Positions 46,060 through 56,371 of a stretch of DNA of 64,000 nt are shown here, piece by piece (position 1 is the first letter of the stretch; each line of letters starts with the position of its first letter). The DNA is from Pseudohongiella sp. (GTDB lineage Bacteria > Pseudomonadota > Gammaproteobacteria > Pseudomonadales > Pseudohongiellaceae). Both the position numbers and the translations under genes were made by a program. The notes beneath the pieces are model-generated. The model worked only from the letters and a program-made list of their open reading frames with translations, did not search any database and was not told the DNA's origin. The DNA lies in the NCBI RefSeq assembly GCF_011050365.1, contig NZ_DRFV01000017.1, positions 62,001 through 126,000 on the forward strand. The letters run 5' to 3'.

Positions 46060-46869
46060 ATGAATCCTTCAACCATCATAGGCATGCTCGCCAGTATCGC
46101 ACTGCTGGGCAGCGTGCTGTTTTTCTCTGCGGAGTCGGAGTCAAGTTTTCTTAACCTGCCAGGGTTGGCCATCGTTATCACCGGCACCATGGCTGCCACT
46201 TTCATAAGCTACCCGCTGAAGGAAGTCGTACGTGTATTCGGGCTGGTGGCACTGGTATTCCGACGTGAAAACACCTATACGCGGGACGACATCAAGGAAA
46301 TGGTGCAGGTCTCACGCCTGTGGTTTCAGGGCAATATCAAGGATGTGGACGACGCCCTGGCCAAAATCAAGAACCCCTTTCTGCGTACCGGCATACAATT
46401 GGTCATCGCTAACACTGACGAGCAGGAAATCATCGACACGCTGCGCTGGCGTATCGCGCGCGTAAAGGCGCGCGAGCGCGCGGAGGCCCATATATTCCGT
46501 ACCATGTCGACCTATGCTGCCGCATTCGGCATGATCGGCACTCTGGTCGGCCTGGTCAATATGCTGGCCGTTATGGACTCCGGCAGCCTCGACATGATTG
46601 GCCCGCAAATGGCGGTAGCACTGCTGACCACGTTTTACGGCATTCTGCTGGGCAACGTTTTCCTGCAGCCGATCGCGGTAAAACTGGAACGTCGCACCGA
46701 AGAGCGTCTGATTGCCATGAACATGGTACTGGAAGGCATTGCCATGATGAGCAAGCGGCGCCCACCATCGTTCATTGAAGATACCCTGAAATCGTTTGCC
46801 GCTACTTATCAGGATGAAATACGCGACAAGGGCATGCCGCCCATAAGAGGAGCGGCGCGTGGAAAATAG
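46060..46869 (+). CDS. MotA/PomA-like motor proton/sodium channel subunit
   Basis: 269 aa from the ATG at 46060 (AGGG six bases upstream); an ATG at 46036 has no ribosome-binding site. Four membrane segments: TIIGMLASIALLGSVLFFS, LAIVITGTMAATF, AAFGMIGTLVGLVNMLAVM and MAVALLTTFYGILLGNVFLQPIA, with the large cytoplasmic loop typical of MotA between 2 and 3. Forms the ion channel with the MotB-like protein whose gene overlaps by 11 bases. Confidence 0.88.
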   Translation: MNPSTIIGMLASIALLGSVLFFSAESESSFLNLPGLAIVITGTMAATFISYPLKEVVRVFGLVALVFRRENTYTRDDIKEMVQVSRLWFQGNIKDVDDALAKIKNPFLRTGIQLVIANTDEQEIIDTLRWRIARVKARERAEAHIFRTMSTYAAAFGMIGTLVGLVNMLAVMDSGSLDMIGPQMAVALLTTFYGILLGNVFLQPIAVKLERRTEERLIAMNMVLEGIAMMSKRRPPSFIEDTLKSFAATYQDEIRDKGMPPIRGAARGK

Positions 46870-47650
46870 TCGTTATGCCGTCGACATGATTGGCGATGAA
46901 AGCAGCGCCTCGGACAGCACTGACAATAGCTGGATGCTCAGCTACCTGGATGTGCTGACCCTGTTGATTGCGTTTTTCGTGCTCCTGCTGGCCATGAGCG
47001 AACCCAAGACCGACGACGACAACATGCCTGCCGAGATCTCGCAAACCGGGTCCGCCGGCTCTGCCGCCGGGTCCACTACGCAGACACCTCTGGACGAAAC
47101 CGGGGGCGTGATGCCCGGTGGTATTGGCGTGCTGCCGGAGTACAACAGCCTGTTGGAAGGCAGGTCCGGCGAAACCACACCGGATGCGGAAGATGATGGC
47201 ACCGACGACGATTTTAACGAGCGCTTCGGAGATCTGGAGAACAGCCTGAATTCACTGTCCCTGCAAGGCGTGGATGCGCAACCGGGGCGAGAGGGCCTGA
47301 CCTTGCGAATTGCCGACAACCTGTTGTTCGCCAGTGGCCAGGCCGAACTGAGGTATGAAGGCATGATACTGATCAGTCAACTGACAGGGTTTCTTAATGC
47401 ATTTGAGGGCGAAATATCGATTGAAGGCCACACCGATAATATCCCTATCAACACGCCGCAGTTTCCATCAAACTGGGAGCTTTCCAGCGATCGCGCCATC
47501 TCTGTATTGCGCTACCTGGAGTTTGACGGCATCCCGGCCACTCGCATGCGAGCGGTGGGTTATGCTGACACCCGACCTCTTCAGCCTAACGATACGCCGA
47601 CCAATCGTGCCGGCAATCGCCGCGTGGAATTGATTCTGCGCGAGCCTTGA
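46859..47650 (+). CDS. MotB/PomB-like stator protein
   Basis: 263 aa from a GTG at 46859 with AGAGGAG upstream. One membrane segment with the ion-binding Asp31 in SYLDVLTLLIAFFVLLLAMS, a long acidic linker (~55-130), and a C-terminal OmpA/peptidoglycan-binding domain (EGHTDNIPINTPQFPSN, LSSDRAISVLRYL, NRRVELIL). Anchors the stator to the cell wall. No flagellar genes are in the window; a motor or gliding-type role is possible. Confidence 0.88.
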   Translation: MENSRYAVDMIGDESSASDSTDNSWMLSYLDVLTLLIAFFVLLLAMSEPKTDDDNMPAEISQTGSAGSAAGSTTQTPLDETGGVMPGGIGVLPEYNSLLEGRSGETTPDAEDDGTDDDFNERFGDLENSLNSLSLQGVDAQPGREGLTLRIADNLLFASGQAELRYEGMILISQLTGFLNAFEGEISIEGHTDNIPINTPQFPSNWELSSDRAISVLRYLEFDGIPATRMRAVGYADTRPLQPNDTPTNRAGNRRVELILREP

Positions 47651-47663
47651 ACGACCACTGCGC

Positions 47664-48587
47664 TCAGCTTGGCTGACGCTGAATATAGTCTCCGATTTCC
47701 CGGATCACCGTAGTCGCCTCGGGTAATAATGGCACGAACAACGGCCAGACATGTGGCTGCCCGCGCCAGATGCGCAGATCGGTGGGCACATCCGCTGCCG
47801 CCGCCCGCTCGGCAACCCGTATACCGTCATCACGCAACACTTCATTATCGCTGACGTAGATCAACATGGGCGGAAAACCGGCGTATTCCGCGTACAACGG
47901 CGATGCCCGGGCGTCCGTGGCGGGCGCCCCATCGAGATAGGTTGCTGCCGCCCGGCGAATCCCGTCACCACTGAACATGGCGCAGGTCGCGGAGTTTTTA
48001 TCTGCCGACTCGCCAGTGACGGCCAGATCCGCGTAGGGGGACATCAATACTGTCGCTGCAGGCATGGGCAGACCGGCGTTGCGAATCTGCACCAGCAAAG
48101 ACAGGGACAGGCCGGCACCCGCGGAATCACCGGCCAGCACAATATCGGCAGCATCATGCTCATTGAGCAGGTAACGGTAGGCGGCGATCACATCGTCGGC
48201 GGCAGCGGGGAACGGATGCTCGGGCGCCAGGCGGTAATCCAGCACAAACACACGGGCATCACAGGCCACTGCCAGGCGCGAGGTAAACGCGCGATAGGAT
48301 AACGGTGAACCAAACAGGTAACCGCCCCCGTGGCTGTAGAGCACAACGCGCCTGGAACTGCATGTCGTCGGTATCAGCCACTCACCGTTGATGCCTTCAA
48401 GTTGTACGGGCTCCACGTCAACATTGCTGGCAATAGGGTTTTTACCCATATCGCGGTCCAGGGTCTTACGAAACCGTGCCGGATCAAAGTCGGGACGTAA
48501 CAGTTTGGGCTTGAAGCGGCGGCGCAGAAACCAGCTTAAAAACCGGGAGCGCAGGGAACGGCGTTTAACAGTAGTACGGGTCAGCAT
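47664..48587 (-). CDS. HSL-type alpha/beta hydrolase (esterase/lipase family IV)
   Basis: 307 aa from the ATG at 48587. Oxyanion motif HGGGYLFGS, nucleophile elbow GDSAGAGLS, and late Asp/His in DVPTDLRIWRGQPHVWP. Hydrolyses short- to medium-chain acyl esters, probably cytoplasmic or loosely membrane-bound through a basic N-terminus (RSRFLSWFLRRRFKPK). Convergent with motB (13 bases between stops) and 48 bases downstream of purK. Confidence 0.88.
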   Translation of the reverse strand: MLTRTTVKRRSLRSRFLSWFLRRRFKPKLLRPDFDPARFRKTLDRDMGKNPIASNVDVEPVQLEGINGEWLIPTTCSSRRVVLYSHGGGYLFGSPLSYRAFTSRLAVACDARVFVLDYRLAPEHPFPAAADDVIAAYRYLLNEHDAADIVLAGDSAGAGLSLSLLVQIRNAGLPMPAATVLMSPYADLAVTGESADKNSATCAMFSGDGIRRAAATYLDGAPATDARASPLYAEYAGFPPMLIYVSDNEVLRDDGIRVAERAAAADVPTDLRIWRGQPHVWPLFVPLLPEATTVIREIGDYIQRQPS

Positions 48588-48635
48588 CGGGTCACCTGTG
48601 GGCTTACATGCAAGCAGTTGTACCACAGGCGCCAT

Positions 48636-49724
48636 TCATTTGTCAGCCGCCATCAACGCCCTGATCTCACCAAGCTGACGCTGCACCGCCTGCGCGCTGG
48701 TGCTGCGGACCGTGGCATGACCTACCTTGCGTCCTTCCTTGAAGGCTTTGCCATAGGCATGCACATGACAATCGTCAATGGCCGCAAGCCCCGCAATGTC
48801 GGGCACACTGCCAATAAAGTTAACCATGGCGCTTTCACCAAGTTTTTCGGTGGAACCCAGCGGCAGCCCGGTTATTGCGCGCAGATGATTTTCGAATTGG
48901 CTGCATTCGGCAGCCTCAATTGTCCAGTGCCCGGAATTGTGAACCCGGGGCGCTATCTCATTGGCTGTAAGCCCGCCATCCACTTCGAAGAACTCGAATG
49001 CCAGCACACCCACGTAATCAAGATGCTCCAGCACGCCGGCCGTGTACTGCTCGGCCAGTTTTTGCAGCGGATGCTGAGCGCTGGCGATGGACAGCCTGAG
49101 CACGCCATCACGGTGCGTATTGTGAACCAGCGGGTAGAAGTTGCAGGCGCCATCACGGCCGCGCGCGGCGATCAATGACACTTCACCACTGAACTCGACG
49201 AAATCTTCCAGGATACAGGGCACACTGCCCAGCTCGGCATAGGCGTCACTGACATCGGAAGCTTCGCGAAGCACTTTTTGACCTTTTCCATCGTAACCCA
49301 GAGTGCGGGTTTTGAGGACTGCCGGCAAACCGATGCTGACGACAGCCTGTTCCAGCTCCACCTGCGAATCAATCGCGGCGAAGGGTGCAACCGGAATGTC
49401 CAGGCTGCGAAACAGGTTTTTTTCCAGCAGACGATCGCGGGCGATACGCAAGGATTCAGCACACGGATATACGGGTACAAACTGCGACAGAAATGCCACG
49501 GTATCAGCCGGTACGCTTTCAAACTCAAAGGTCACCATATCGACCTGATCGGCCAACTGTCGCAGGTGTTCGTGATCGTGATAATCAGCGTGAATGTGTT
49601 CGCCCAGGGCCGCCGCGCAAGCGTCCTGCGCCGGATCCAGAAAAACGAATTTCATGCCCAGCGGGGTGCCCGCCAGCGCCAACATCCGGCCCAATTGGCC
49701 ACCACCGATAACGCCTATTTTCAT
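48636..49724 (-). CDS. purK: N5-carboxyaminoimidazole ribonucleotide synthase
   Basis: 362 aa. ATP-grasp enzyme: GVIGGGQLGRMLALA, VTFEFESVPADTV, LKTRTLGYDGKGQ and ANEIAPRVHNSGHWTIEA. Makes N5-CAIR from AIR, bicarbonate and ATP in purine synthesis. Six bases after purE, one operon. Confidence 0.95.
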   Translation of the reverse strand: MKIGVIGGGQLGRMLALAGTPLGMKFVFLDPAQDACAAALGEHIHADYHDHEHLRQLADQVDMVTFEFESVPADTVAFLSQFVPVYPCAESLRIARDRLLEKNLFRSLDIPVAPFAAIDSQVELEQAVVSIGLPAVLKTRTLGYDGKGQKVLREASDVSDAYAELGSVPCILEDFVEFSGEVSLIAARGRDGACNFYPLVHNTHRDGVLRLSIASAQHPLQKLAEQYTAGVLEHLDYVGVLAFEFFEVDGGLTANEIAPRVHNSGHWTIEAAECSQFENHLRAITGLPLGSTEKLGESAMVNFIGSVPDIAGLAAIDDCHVHAYGKAFKEGRKVGHATVRSTSAQAVQRQLGEIRALMAADK

Positions 49725-49730
49725 GATACC

Positions 49731-50222
49731 TCAGGCCTGCCGTGGATCAGAGTTGTCCAGCACATTGCTGGTCTGCTTGGCGCGAAACGCCTGCAGCGAC
49801 TGCTGATGTTCAGGATACTTGTTGCCCAGAATACTGGCAGCCAGCAGTGCCGCGTTGACCGCGCCTGCCCGGCCAATAGCCAGAGTTGCCACCGCAATAC
49901 CAGCAGGCATCTGCACAATGGACAGCAACGAATCCACACCTGACAGCATGGAGGATTGTACAGGCACACCCAGCACCGGCAGATGAGTTTTAGCCGCACA
50001 CATGCCCGGCAGGTGCGCAGCGCCGCCAGCACCGGCGATGATCACCTCAATGCCGCGACCTGCCGCCTCGCCTGCGTAGGAAAACAGCAGATCCGGGGTG
50101 CGGTGCGCCGAAACCACCTTGACCTCATGCGGTATTCCCAGCTGTTCCAGCATATCAACCGTGTGGCTCATGGTCGCCCAGTCCGATTTTGACCCCATGA
50201 TCACGCCAACCAGTGCAGACAT
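49731..50222 (-). CDS. purE: N5-CAIR mutase
   Basis: 163 aa, usual length. [29 protein letters not shown] and [14 protein letters not shown] are the class I PurE active-site segments. Converts N5-CAIR to CAIR. First gene of purEK; no clear PurR-type operator seen in the leader. Confidence 0.96.
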   Translation of the reverse strand: MSALVGVIMGSKSDWATMSHTVDMLEQLGIPHEVKVVSAHRTPDLLFSYAGEAAGRGIEVIIAGAGGAAHLPGMCAAKTHLPVLGVPVQSSMLSGVDSLLSIVQMPAGIAVATLAIGRAGAVNAALLAASILGNKYPEHQQSLQAFRAKQTSNVLDNSDPRQA

Positions 50223-50253
50223 AGATGTCGCCTCTGTGCAAGAAAAAGCGCGT

Positions 50254-50283
50254 AGTATACCTGAAAATCACTCGTTTCAGTAA
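50254..50283 (-). promoter_or_regulatory. Possible purE promoter
   Basis: TATACT (50254-50259) preceded 18 bases earlier by TTACTG (50278-50283) on the minus strand, ~35 bases before the purE start. The -35 is weak. Confidence 0.35.
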
Positions 50284-50499
50284 TGATTTCAGACCTTGTC
50301 TGCGCGCAGAATTTCCGCTCCGGGCAGGCAGCCGATCACGTAAACAGAGCATCAGACCAGCAAAAGAAGCCGGAACTGTTGTCTGCATCGACGGTCAGCT
50401 GGCGGATAACGCATAATCCAGCGCAACCTTCCCTGGGTATACTATTTGCCACCGAAAAGCTACTATATGTCACGTCGATACTCCAGGAGGAGCTCACCA

Positions 50500-51633
50500 A
50501 TGAAACATACCCACAGATTTATCAAACGACCACTGACAGCTTTAGTATTTTCCACACCGTTGTTGCTGGCCGGATCCTTTACGCTCGCACAGGACAGCGG
50601 CTTTTACATCGGCGGCAATTATGGCGAAAGTTATGGCCGTCTGTCACGTGCAGAGGTTGCAGAAACTTTTGAGGCGAATGGCCGCCAGGTTCTCCTGCTG
50701 GACAAAACAGACGAAGATAACGCAGGCAAGCTTCTGTTCGGTTACGATATCAATGATGTTTTCGCTGCCGAGTTCAGTTATTTCAATCTGGGCAAATACC
50801 AATTCAACACGACTCTGGCGCCCGCGCAGAACATGAGAGGCAGAGCCGCCATTGAGGGTTTTGCGCTCGACCTGCTGACCAAAATGCCTATCACCGACAA
50901 TCTGTCAGCGTTACTGCGCGCCGGCGTAACACGCACGTCTGTTACACAGTCGTTTTCGCGTTTCCCAGTGACACCCGCAAACAGTTTTGACGACCGAACG
51001 CCTCGTGAGTTCGAGGGCAAGGCCGGATTTGGTCTTGAATATGACTTCAACGAGGCATTGTCTGCGCGCGCGGAACTGGAATACTTCAATTTGCCCTCAA
51101 GCCAGATGCTCGGAGACAGTGCCCATATGGCAAGTGTTGGTCTGGTTTACCGCTTTGGCCGCAGCGCAGCGCCGGCACCCGTCGCACCGACACCGGCGCC
51201 TGCCCCAAGGCCGGAGCCGACCCCACCGCCGGCACCAGAGCCAGAGCCCGTCAATATCACGCTGGAATCCCGTGCCCTGTTCGAGTTTGACGATGCAACA
51301 ATCAGTGCGTCGGGCCGACAGGAGCTTGATGGCTTGCTGCGTCAGCTCAGCGAAATTGATTACGACTCGACGATTGTAGTCGGCCACACAGACCGTATTG
51401 GCGGCCGTGAATATAACCTCGGCCTGTCCCAGCGTCGTGCCGACGCAGTGCGAAACTATCTGATTGAGGGTGGCATTCGGGCGAACACCATTACTGCCAG
51501 AGGTTTAGCCAACGACGAATCCCTGCTCGCTCCGACGGATTGCCGCAACCTGGGCAGCAACCAGGCAACAATTGACTGCCTGCAGCCCGATCGCCGCGTT
51601 GTCGTGGAAATCGACGGCACCCGCGAGCCGTGA
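50500..51633 (+). CDS. OmpA-family outer-membrane protein
   Basis: 377 aa from the ATG at 50500 with AGGAGGAG upstream. Signal peptide to ~residue 27 (FTLAQD), an 8-strand barrel (GFYIGGNYGESYGRLS ... LVYRFGR), a Pro/Ala/Glu hinge of PAP repeats, and a C-terminal OmpA domain (ESRALFEFDDATIS, VVGHTDRIGGREYN, LSQRRADAVRNYL, DRRVVVEI). Links the outer membrane to peptidoglycan. Strong terminator follows. Confidence 0.9.
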   Translation: MKHTHRFIKRPLTALVFSTPLLLAGSFTLAQDSGFYIGGNYGESYGRLSRAEVAETFEANGRQVLLLDKTDEDNAGKLLFGYDINDVFAAEFSYFNLGKYQFNTTLAPAQNMRGRAAIEGFALDLLTKMPITDNLSALLRAGVTRTSVTQSFSRFPVTPANSFDDRTPREFEGKAGFGLEYDFNEALSARAELEYFNLPSSQMLGDSAHMASVGLVYRFGRSAAPAPVAPTPAPAPRPEPTPPPAPEPEPVNITLESRALFEFDDATISASGRQELDGLLRQLSEIDYDSTIVVGHTDRIGGREYNLGLSQRRADAVRNYLIEGGIRANTITARGLANDESLLAPTDCRNLGSNQATIDCLQPDRRVVVEIDGTREP

Positions 51634-51640
51634 GCCACTG

Positions 51641-51681
51641 ACAAAAAAAGGGCCAGCGCGTTGCGCTGGCCCTTTTTTTGT
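51641..51681. terminator. Strong bidirectional terminator between ompA-like and porin-like genes
   Basis: Near-perfect palindrome: A-run, GGGCCAGCGC / GCGCTGGCCC stem, then T-run; serves both convergent genes. Confidence 0.93.
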
Positions 51682-51718
51682 GACTATGGAAAACCGGTTC
51701 CCTGTCTAGCCAGCTGCA

Positions 51719-53245
51719 CTACAGGCCGGCCTTGACGCCAATCGCGAGAATCTCGTTTCTTGAACTTTGGCTGGACCATGAGGTTCCAACCAGGCTGCCA
51801 GGGTTACCCCCACTGAGAAAATTAAGTGGCACCCAGCCTTTGACCAAAACCGCCTCTGAAAAAAGATTGACACTGGGTGTGAGGAAGTAAGATGCGCCAA
51901 ACACCAGCTGGTCCTGTTTTTCCCAGGGTGAACCCGATGGGCCCGCTCTGTAGCGACTGAACTCAGCTGACAAGTCCAGCATTTCCGCCAAACCGACGTC
52001 TGCAGCGTACTTGCCACCCAAAGTGAATGTCTGGTTCTTCGCTGCCGCAAACTGAGGCATGTAGGGATTGTAGGTACCAGGCCAGACCTCTAGGGTCTCC
52101 GCATATTCAGCCGCCAGCATTGTACGTGCGCCCTGATAAACCGCATAAACCGCGGCAGTATCAACGTTGTCTTCGCAAGGATTAAAATGGACTACGCCTT
52201 GTGGACTCTGGTTTCGTGTCACCCCGGGAATGAAGACAGGTGTGGTGTGCGCCGTGTCAGGGGTATCCATATATTGCTGACAATAACTGGAGCCATATTG
52301 ATAGCTGGCACCGATATTCAGGCTCGCATCGTGCTCAAGAGCTGCAGTATAGTTTGCATCAAATGCAAAATTGTTCAGCCTCGACGGCACATTGGTGCCA
52401 TCAACCGGTGCGTTTGCATTTCTGAACTGCGCTCCCCCCTGAATTGCCATGGCCCTGAGATGCCAGTGGTCAGTCGCATACCCCAACAAACCGCCATAGG
52501 CCAGGCCGGCAAACGAGTGCCAGTTGGTGGAGTTTGTGAACGGACTGACGGTATCATTCCAGCCAAAAGGGATGTCCATTTTGCCAAGCGAAGCATACAC
52601 TGGCGACTTGTTTAAATTACCCCAAAGAATGTAAGCTCTGCTGACACTGACATTGTTACGCGGCAAGCCGGTAATGGTAGAGTTTGCAGCGAAACTCTGC
52701 TCCGGGTTGTAAAGCAGCTCAACGTAGCCGGTCAAGTCCTCTGTCAGCTTTGCCGTCATATTAATATTGACGGAATGCACAACAGCTTCGGACGAGTTTT
52801 CGCCTATTTGGTTAGCGGACGTTGGATGACGCATCAACCAGCCAAATTTTGAGTTCTCGTTCGCATTCTGGTAGTTGACAAGCCCCGTTATCTGCCCGCC
52901 CAGAGTAAGGTTTTTGTCCAGCACATTGTCCTTGAGCGCCTCAAGTTGGTACCTTTGTCGGGTATTGGTCAAGACAGTGTGATCCAGCATCCTGAAATTA
53001 TACTCAGCGCTGGTTCCTACCAGATCGTTCGAATTGTTTTCAGCAAGGGTGGCGCCATCTTCGGCGTCATCAGCGGCCACGAGTGCTTTTAGCGCTGCAT
53101 TCTCCTCCTCCAGGGCAGTGAGCCGCTCGATCACTGCTTCAAATTCTGCGCGGCTGATGCCGGTTTCCTGCGCCCAAACTGATGGTGCTGCCAAGGACAT
53201 TGCTGTCACTGACAAAAACCACACTGACTTCCTGAACGTTGTCAT
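51719..53245 (-). CDS. Porin-like outer-membrane protein with N-terminal coiled coil
   Basis: 508 aa from the ATG at 53245. Signal peptide to ~residue 26 (SVWAQE), a short coiled coil (FEAVIERLTALEEENAALKALV), then a large beta-barrel rich in Asn, Gly and aromatic residues, ending ILAIGVKAGL. The coil-plus-barrel layout resembles LbtU-type siderophore porins and similar trimeric porins; substrate unknown. Two Cys pairs (SSYCQQYM, FNPCEDN) could form a loop disulfide. Confidence 0.75.
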   Translation of the reverse strand: MTTFRKSVWFLSVTAMSLAAPSVWAQETGISRAEFEAVIERLTALEEENAALKALVAADDAEDGATLAENNSNDLVGTSAEYNFRMLDHTVLTNTRQRYQLEALKDNVLDKNLTLGGQITGLVNYQNANENSKFGWLMRHPTSANQIGENSSEAVVHSVNINMTAKLTEDLTGYVELLYNPEQSFAANSTITGLPRNNVSVSRAYILWGNLNKSPVYASLGKMDIPFGWNDTVSPFTNSTNWHSFAGLAYGGLLGYATDHWHLRAMAIQGGAQFRNANAPVDGTNVPSRLNNFAFDANYTAALEHDASLNIGASYQYGSSYCQQYMDTPDTAHTTPVFIPGVTRNQSPQGVVHFNPCEDNVDTAAVYAVYQGARTMLAAEYAETLEVWPGTYNPYMPQFAAAKNQTFTLGGKYAADVGLAEMLDLSAEFSRYRAGPSGSPWEKQDQLVFGASYFLTPSVNLFSEAVLVKGWVPLNFLSGGNPGSLVGTSWSSQSSRNEILAIGVKAGL

Positions 53246-53463
53246 AATACTGAACACTCCATGAGGTAATAAAGAATCAACTGGTCAATTAAAATGCTGA
53301 AGAATGGCGGAAACACACCTCTTCGGCAAAAAAAAGGGCGAATTATACAGACGGAGTTATCAGTCAACACAGCGGAAATAGATGAAGGGAGCCTGGATCA
53401 AGGCAGACGGTAGGCGAAAGATGCTCATCTCAGGCACTGCAACACCGTATAAAACAAACGAAC

Positions 53464-53498
53464 AAAAAAAAGTCCGCAACCACGCAGGTTGCGGACTT
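53464..53498 (-). terminator. Intrinsic terminator after groEL
   Basis: 12-bp perfect stem (AAGTCCGCAACC / GGTTGCGGACTT), 5-base loop, then seven T (minus strand), ~30 bases after the groEL stop. Confidence 0.92.
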
Positions 53499-53526
53499 TC
53501 TACTTCATGGAGGCAGGCTGGATGGT

Positions 53527-55221
<1,695 letters not shown>

Positions 55222-55244
55222 TCATTAGCTGAGTGAGCAGCTTG

Positions 55245-55535
55245 TCAGCCTTCAATCACACCGAAAATTTCGTTTTCGCTCAGGATGAGCAGCTCTTCGT
55301 CGTCGATCTTGACGGTATTGCTGGCGTATTTGCCGAATACCACAGTGTCGCCCACCTTCAGATCGATCGGGCGCTTATCACCGTTCTCCAGAATCCGGCC
55401 TGGTCCTACCGCAAGTACTTCGCCCTGAGCAGGCTTTTCAGCGGCTGAACCTGGCAGCACGATGCCACCGGCTGTCTTGGTCTCTTCTTCCTTGCGGCGC
55501 ACGACAACTCGGTCTTGCAAAGGTCGAATCTTCAT
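55245..55535 (-). CDS. groES: Co-chaperonin GroES
   Basis: 96 aa. [20 protein letters not shown] with the mobile loop [13 protein letters not shown] and [11 protein letters not shown] near the end. Caps the GroEL ring. Preceded by a sigma-32-like promoter. Confidence 0.98.
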   Translation of the reverse strand: MKIRPLQDRVVVRRKEEETKTAGGIVLPGSAAEKPAQGEVLAVGPGRILENGDKRPIDLKVGDTVVFGKYASNTVKIDDEELLILSENEIFGVIEG

Positions 55536-55635
55536 TGTTCGTATTCTCCTGACTTAACATCTATGGTGATGATGGACGAAACGCTGCCCGGCATTGACCG
55601 GCGCAGCAAAACTCAATAACTGCTTGTGTCTGCGT

Positions 55636-55662
55636 TAATGGGGTTCAGACGACAGATTTCAA
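55636..55662 (-). promoter_or_regulatory. Heat-shock (sigma-32-type) promoter of groESL
   Basis: TTGAAA (55657-55662) and CCCCATTA (55636-55643) on the minus strand with 13 bases between, close to the consensus CTTGAAA-N11-16-CCCCATnT. About 100 bases upstream of groES. Confidence 0.8.
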
Positions 55663-55760
55663 TGGCGGAGGTGAAAAAAAATTCACTTTGCAGCTTTTAC
55701 CCGTGCACCTGCGGCCAGCACCAGATCACGTCGCTGACAACCCGACGCAGGGGGTCCGGG

Positions 55761-56306
55761 TCAGGGGGTGTTTTTATCGTCATCGGACAGCCTGCCGTGC
55801 TTGCTGTCACTATCGCGATCAACTATTTCTCCGTCGATGGTGGCGCCATCCCTGTGGTCACGGCCGCTGCCGGGACCCTCATCCTGACCGCCCCGGTAGC
55901 TGGAGAAGCCGCCACCGAACGTTGTCCCGCGACCGCGCATGCCGCCGACAAAGAAGCTGGTGCCGTTGCGCATCATTCGCGTCGCCAGTCGGCGCCGTAT
56001 GGGTGGCGTCAGCAAGGCAAAACCAATCGTGTCGGTGATCAGCCCGGGTGTCAGCAACAGGGCGCCGGCGAAGGCCAGCAACAGGCCCTCCACTATTTCC
56101 TGCCCGGGCAGCTCACCACCGGCCATGCGCTGATTGGCACGACTGAGTGTGCTGAAGCCCTGAATGCGCAATACGTTAAAGCCCACAAACGCGGTAACAA
56201 TGACCAGGCCCAACGTTGCCAGCCCCCCAATCATATCCGCCACCTCGAATAACAGCAGCAGCTCCGCGATGGGGATAACAATAAAGGCCAGTAATGGAAA
56301 AGGCAT
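55761..56306 (-). CDS. fxsA: FxsA-family membrane protein
   Basis: 181 aa. Four hydrophobic segments with the conserved LLTPGLITDTIGFALLTPPIR, then a Gly/Arg/Asp-rich cytoplasmic tail (GRGTTFGGGFSSYRGG). Overproduction of FxsA relieves F exclusion of phage T7 in E. coli; normal role unknown. Position directly before groESL is common in gammaproteobacteria. Confidence 0.9.
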   Translation of the reverse strand: MPFPLLAFIVIPIAELLLLFEVADMIGGLATLGLVIVTAFVGFNVLRIQGFSTLSRANQRMAGGELPGQEIVEGLLLAFAGALLLTPGLITDTIGFALLTPPIRRRLATRMMRNGTSFFVGGMRGRGTTFGGGFSSYRGGQDEGPGSGRDHRDGATIDGEIVDRDSDSKHGRLSDDDKNTP

Positions 56307-56371
56307 AAGGTCTCTCGCGTCGTCAGGGTTACGAATTCAGAGCGTCACAGTAATCCGGGGTAAACAATTGA

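Noticed and set aside
50223-50499. PurR operator upstream of purE
   Set aside because: No ACGCAAACG-type palindrome found; only a weak promoter could be proposed.
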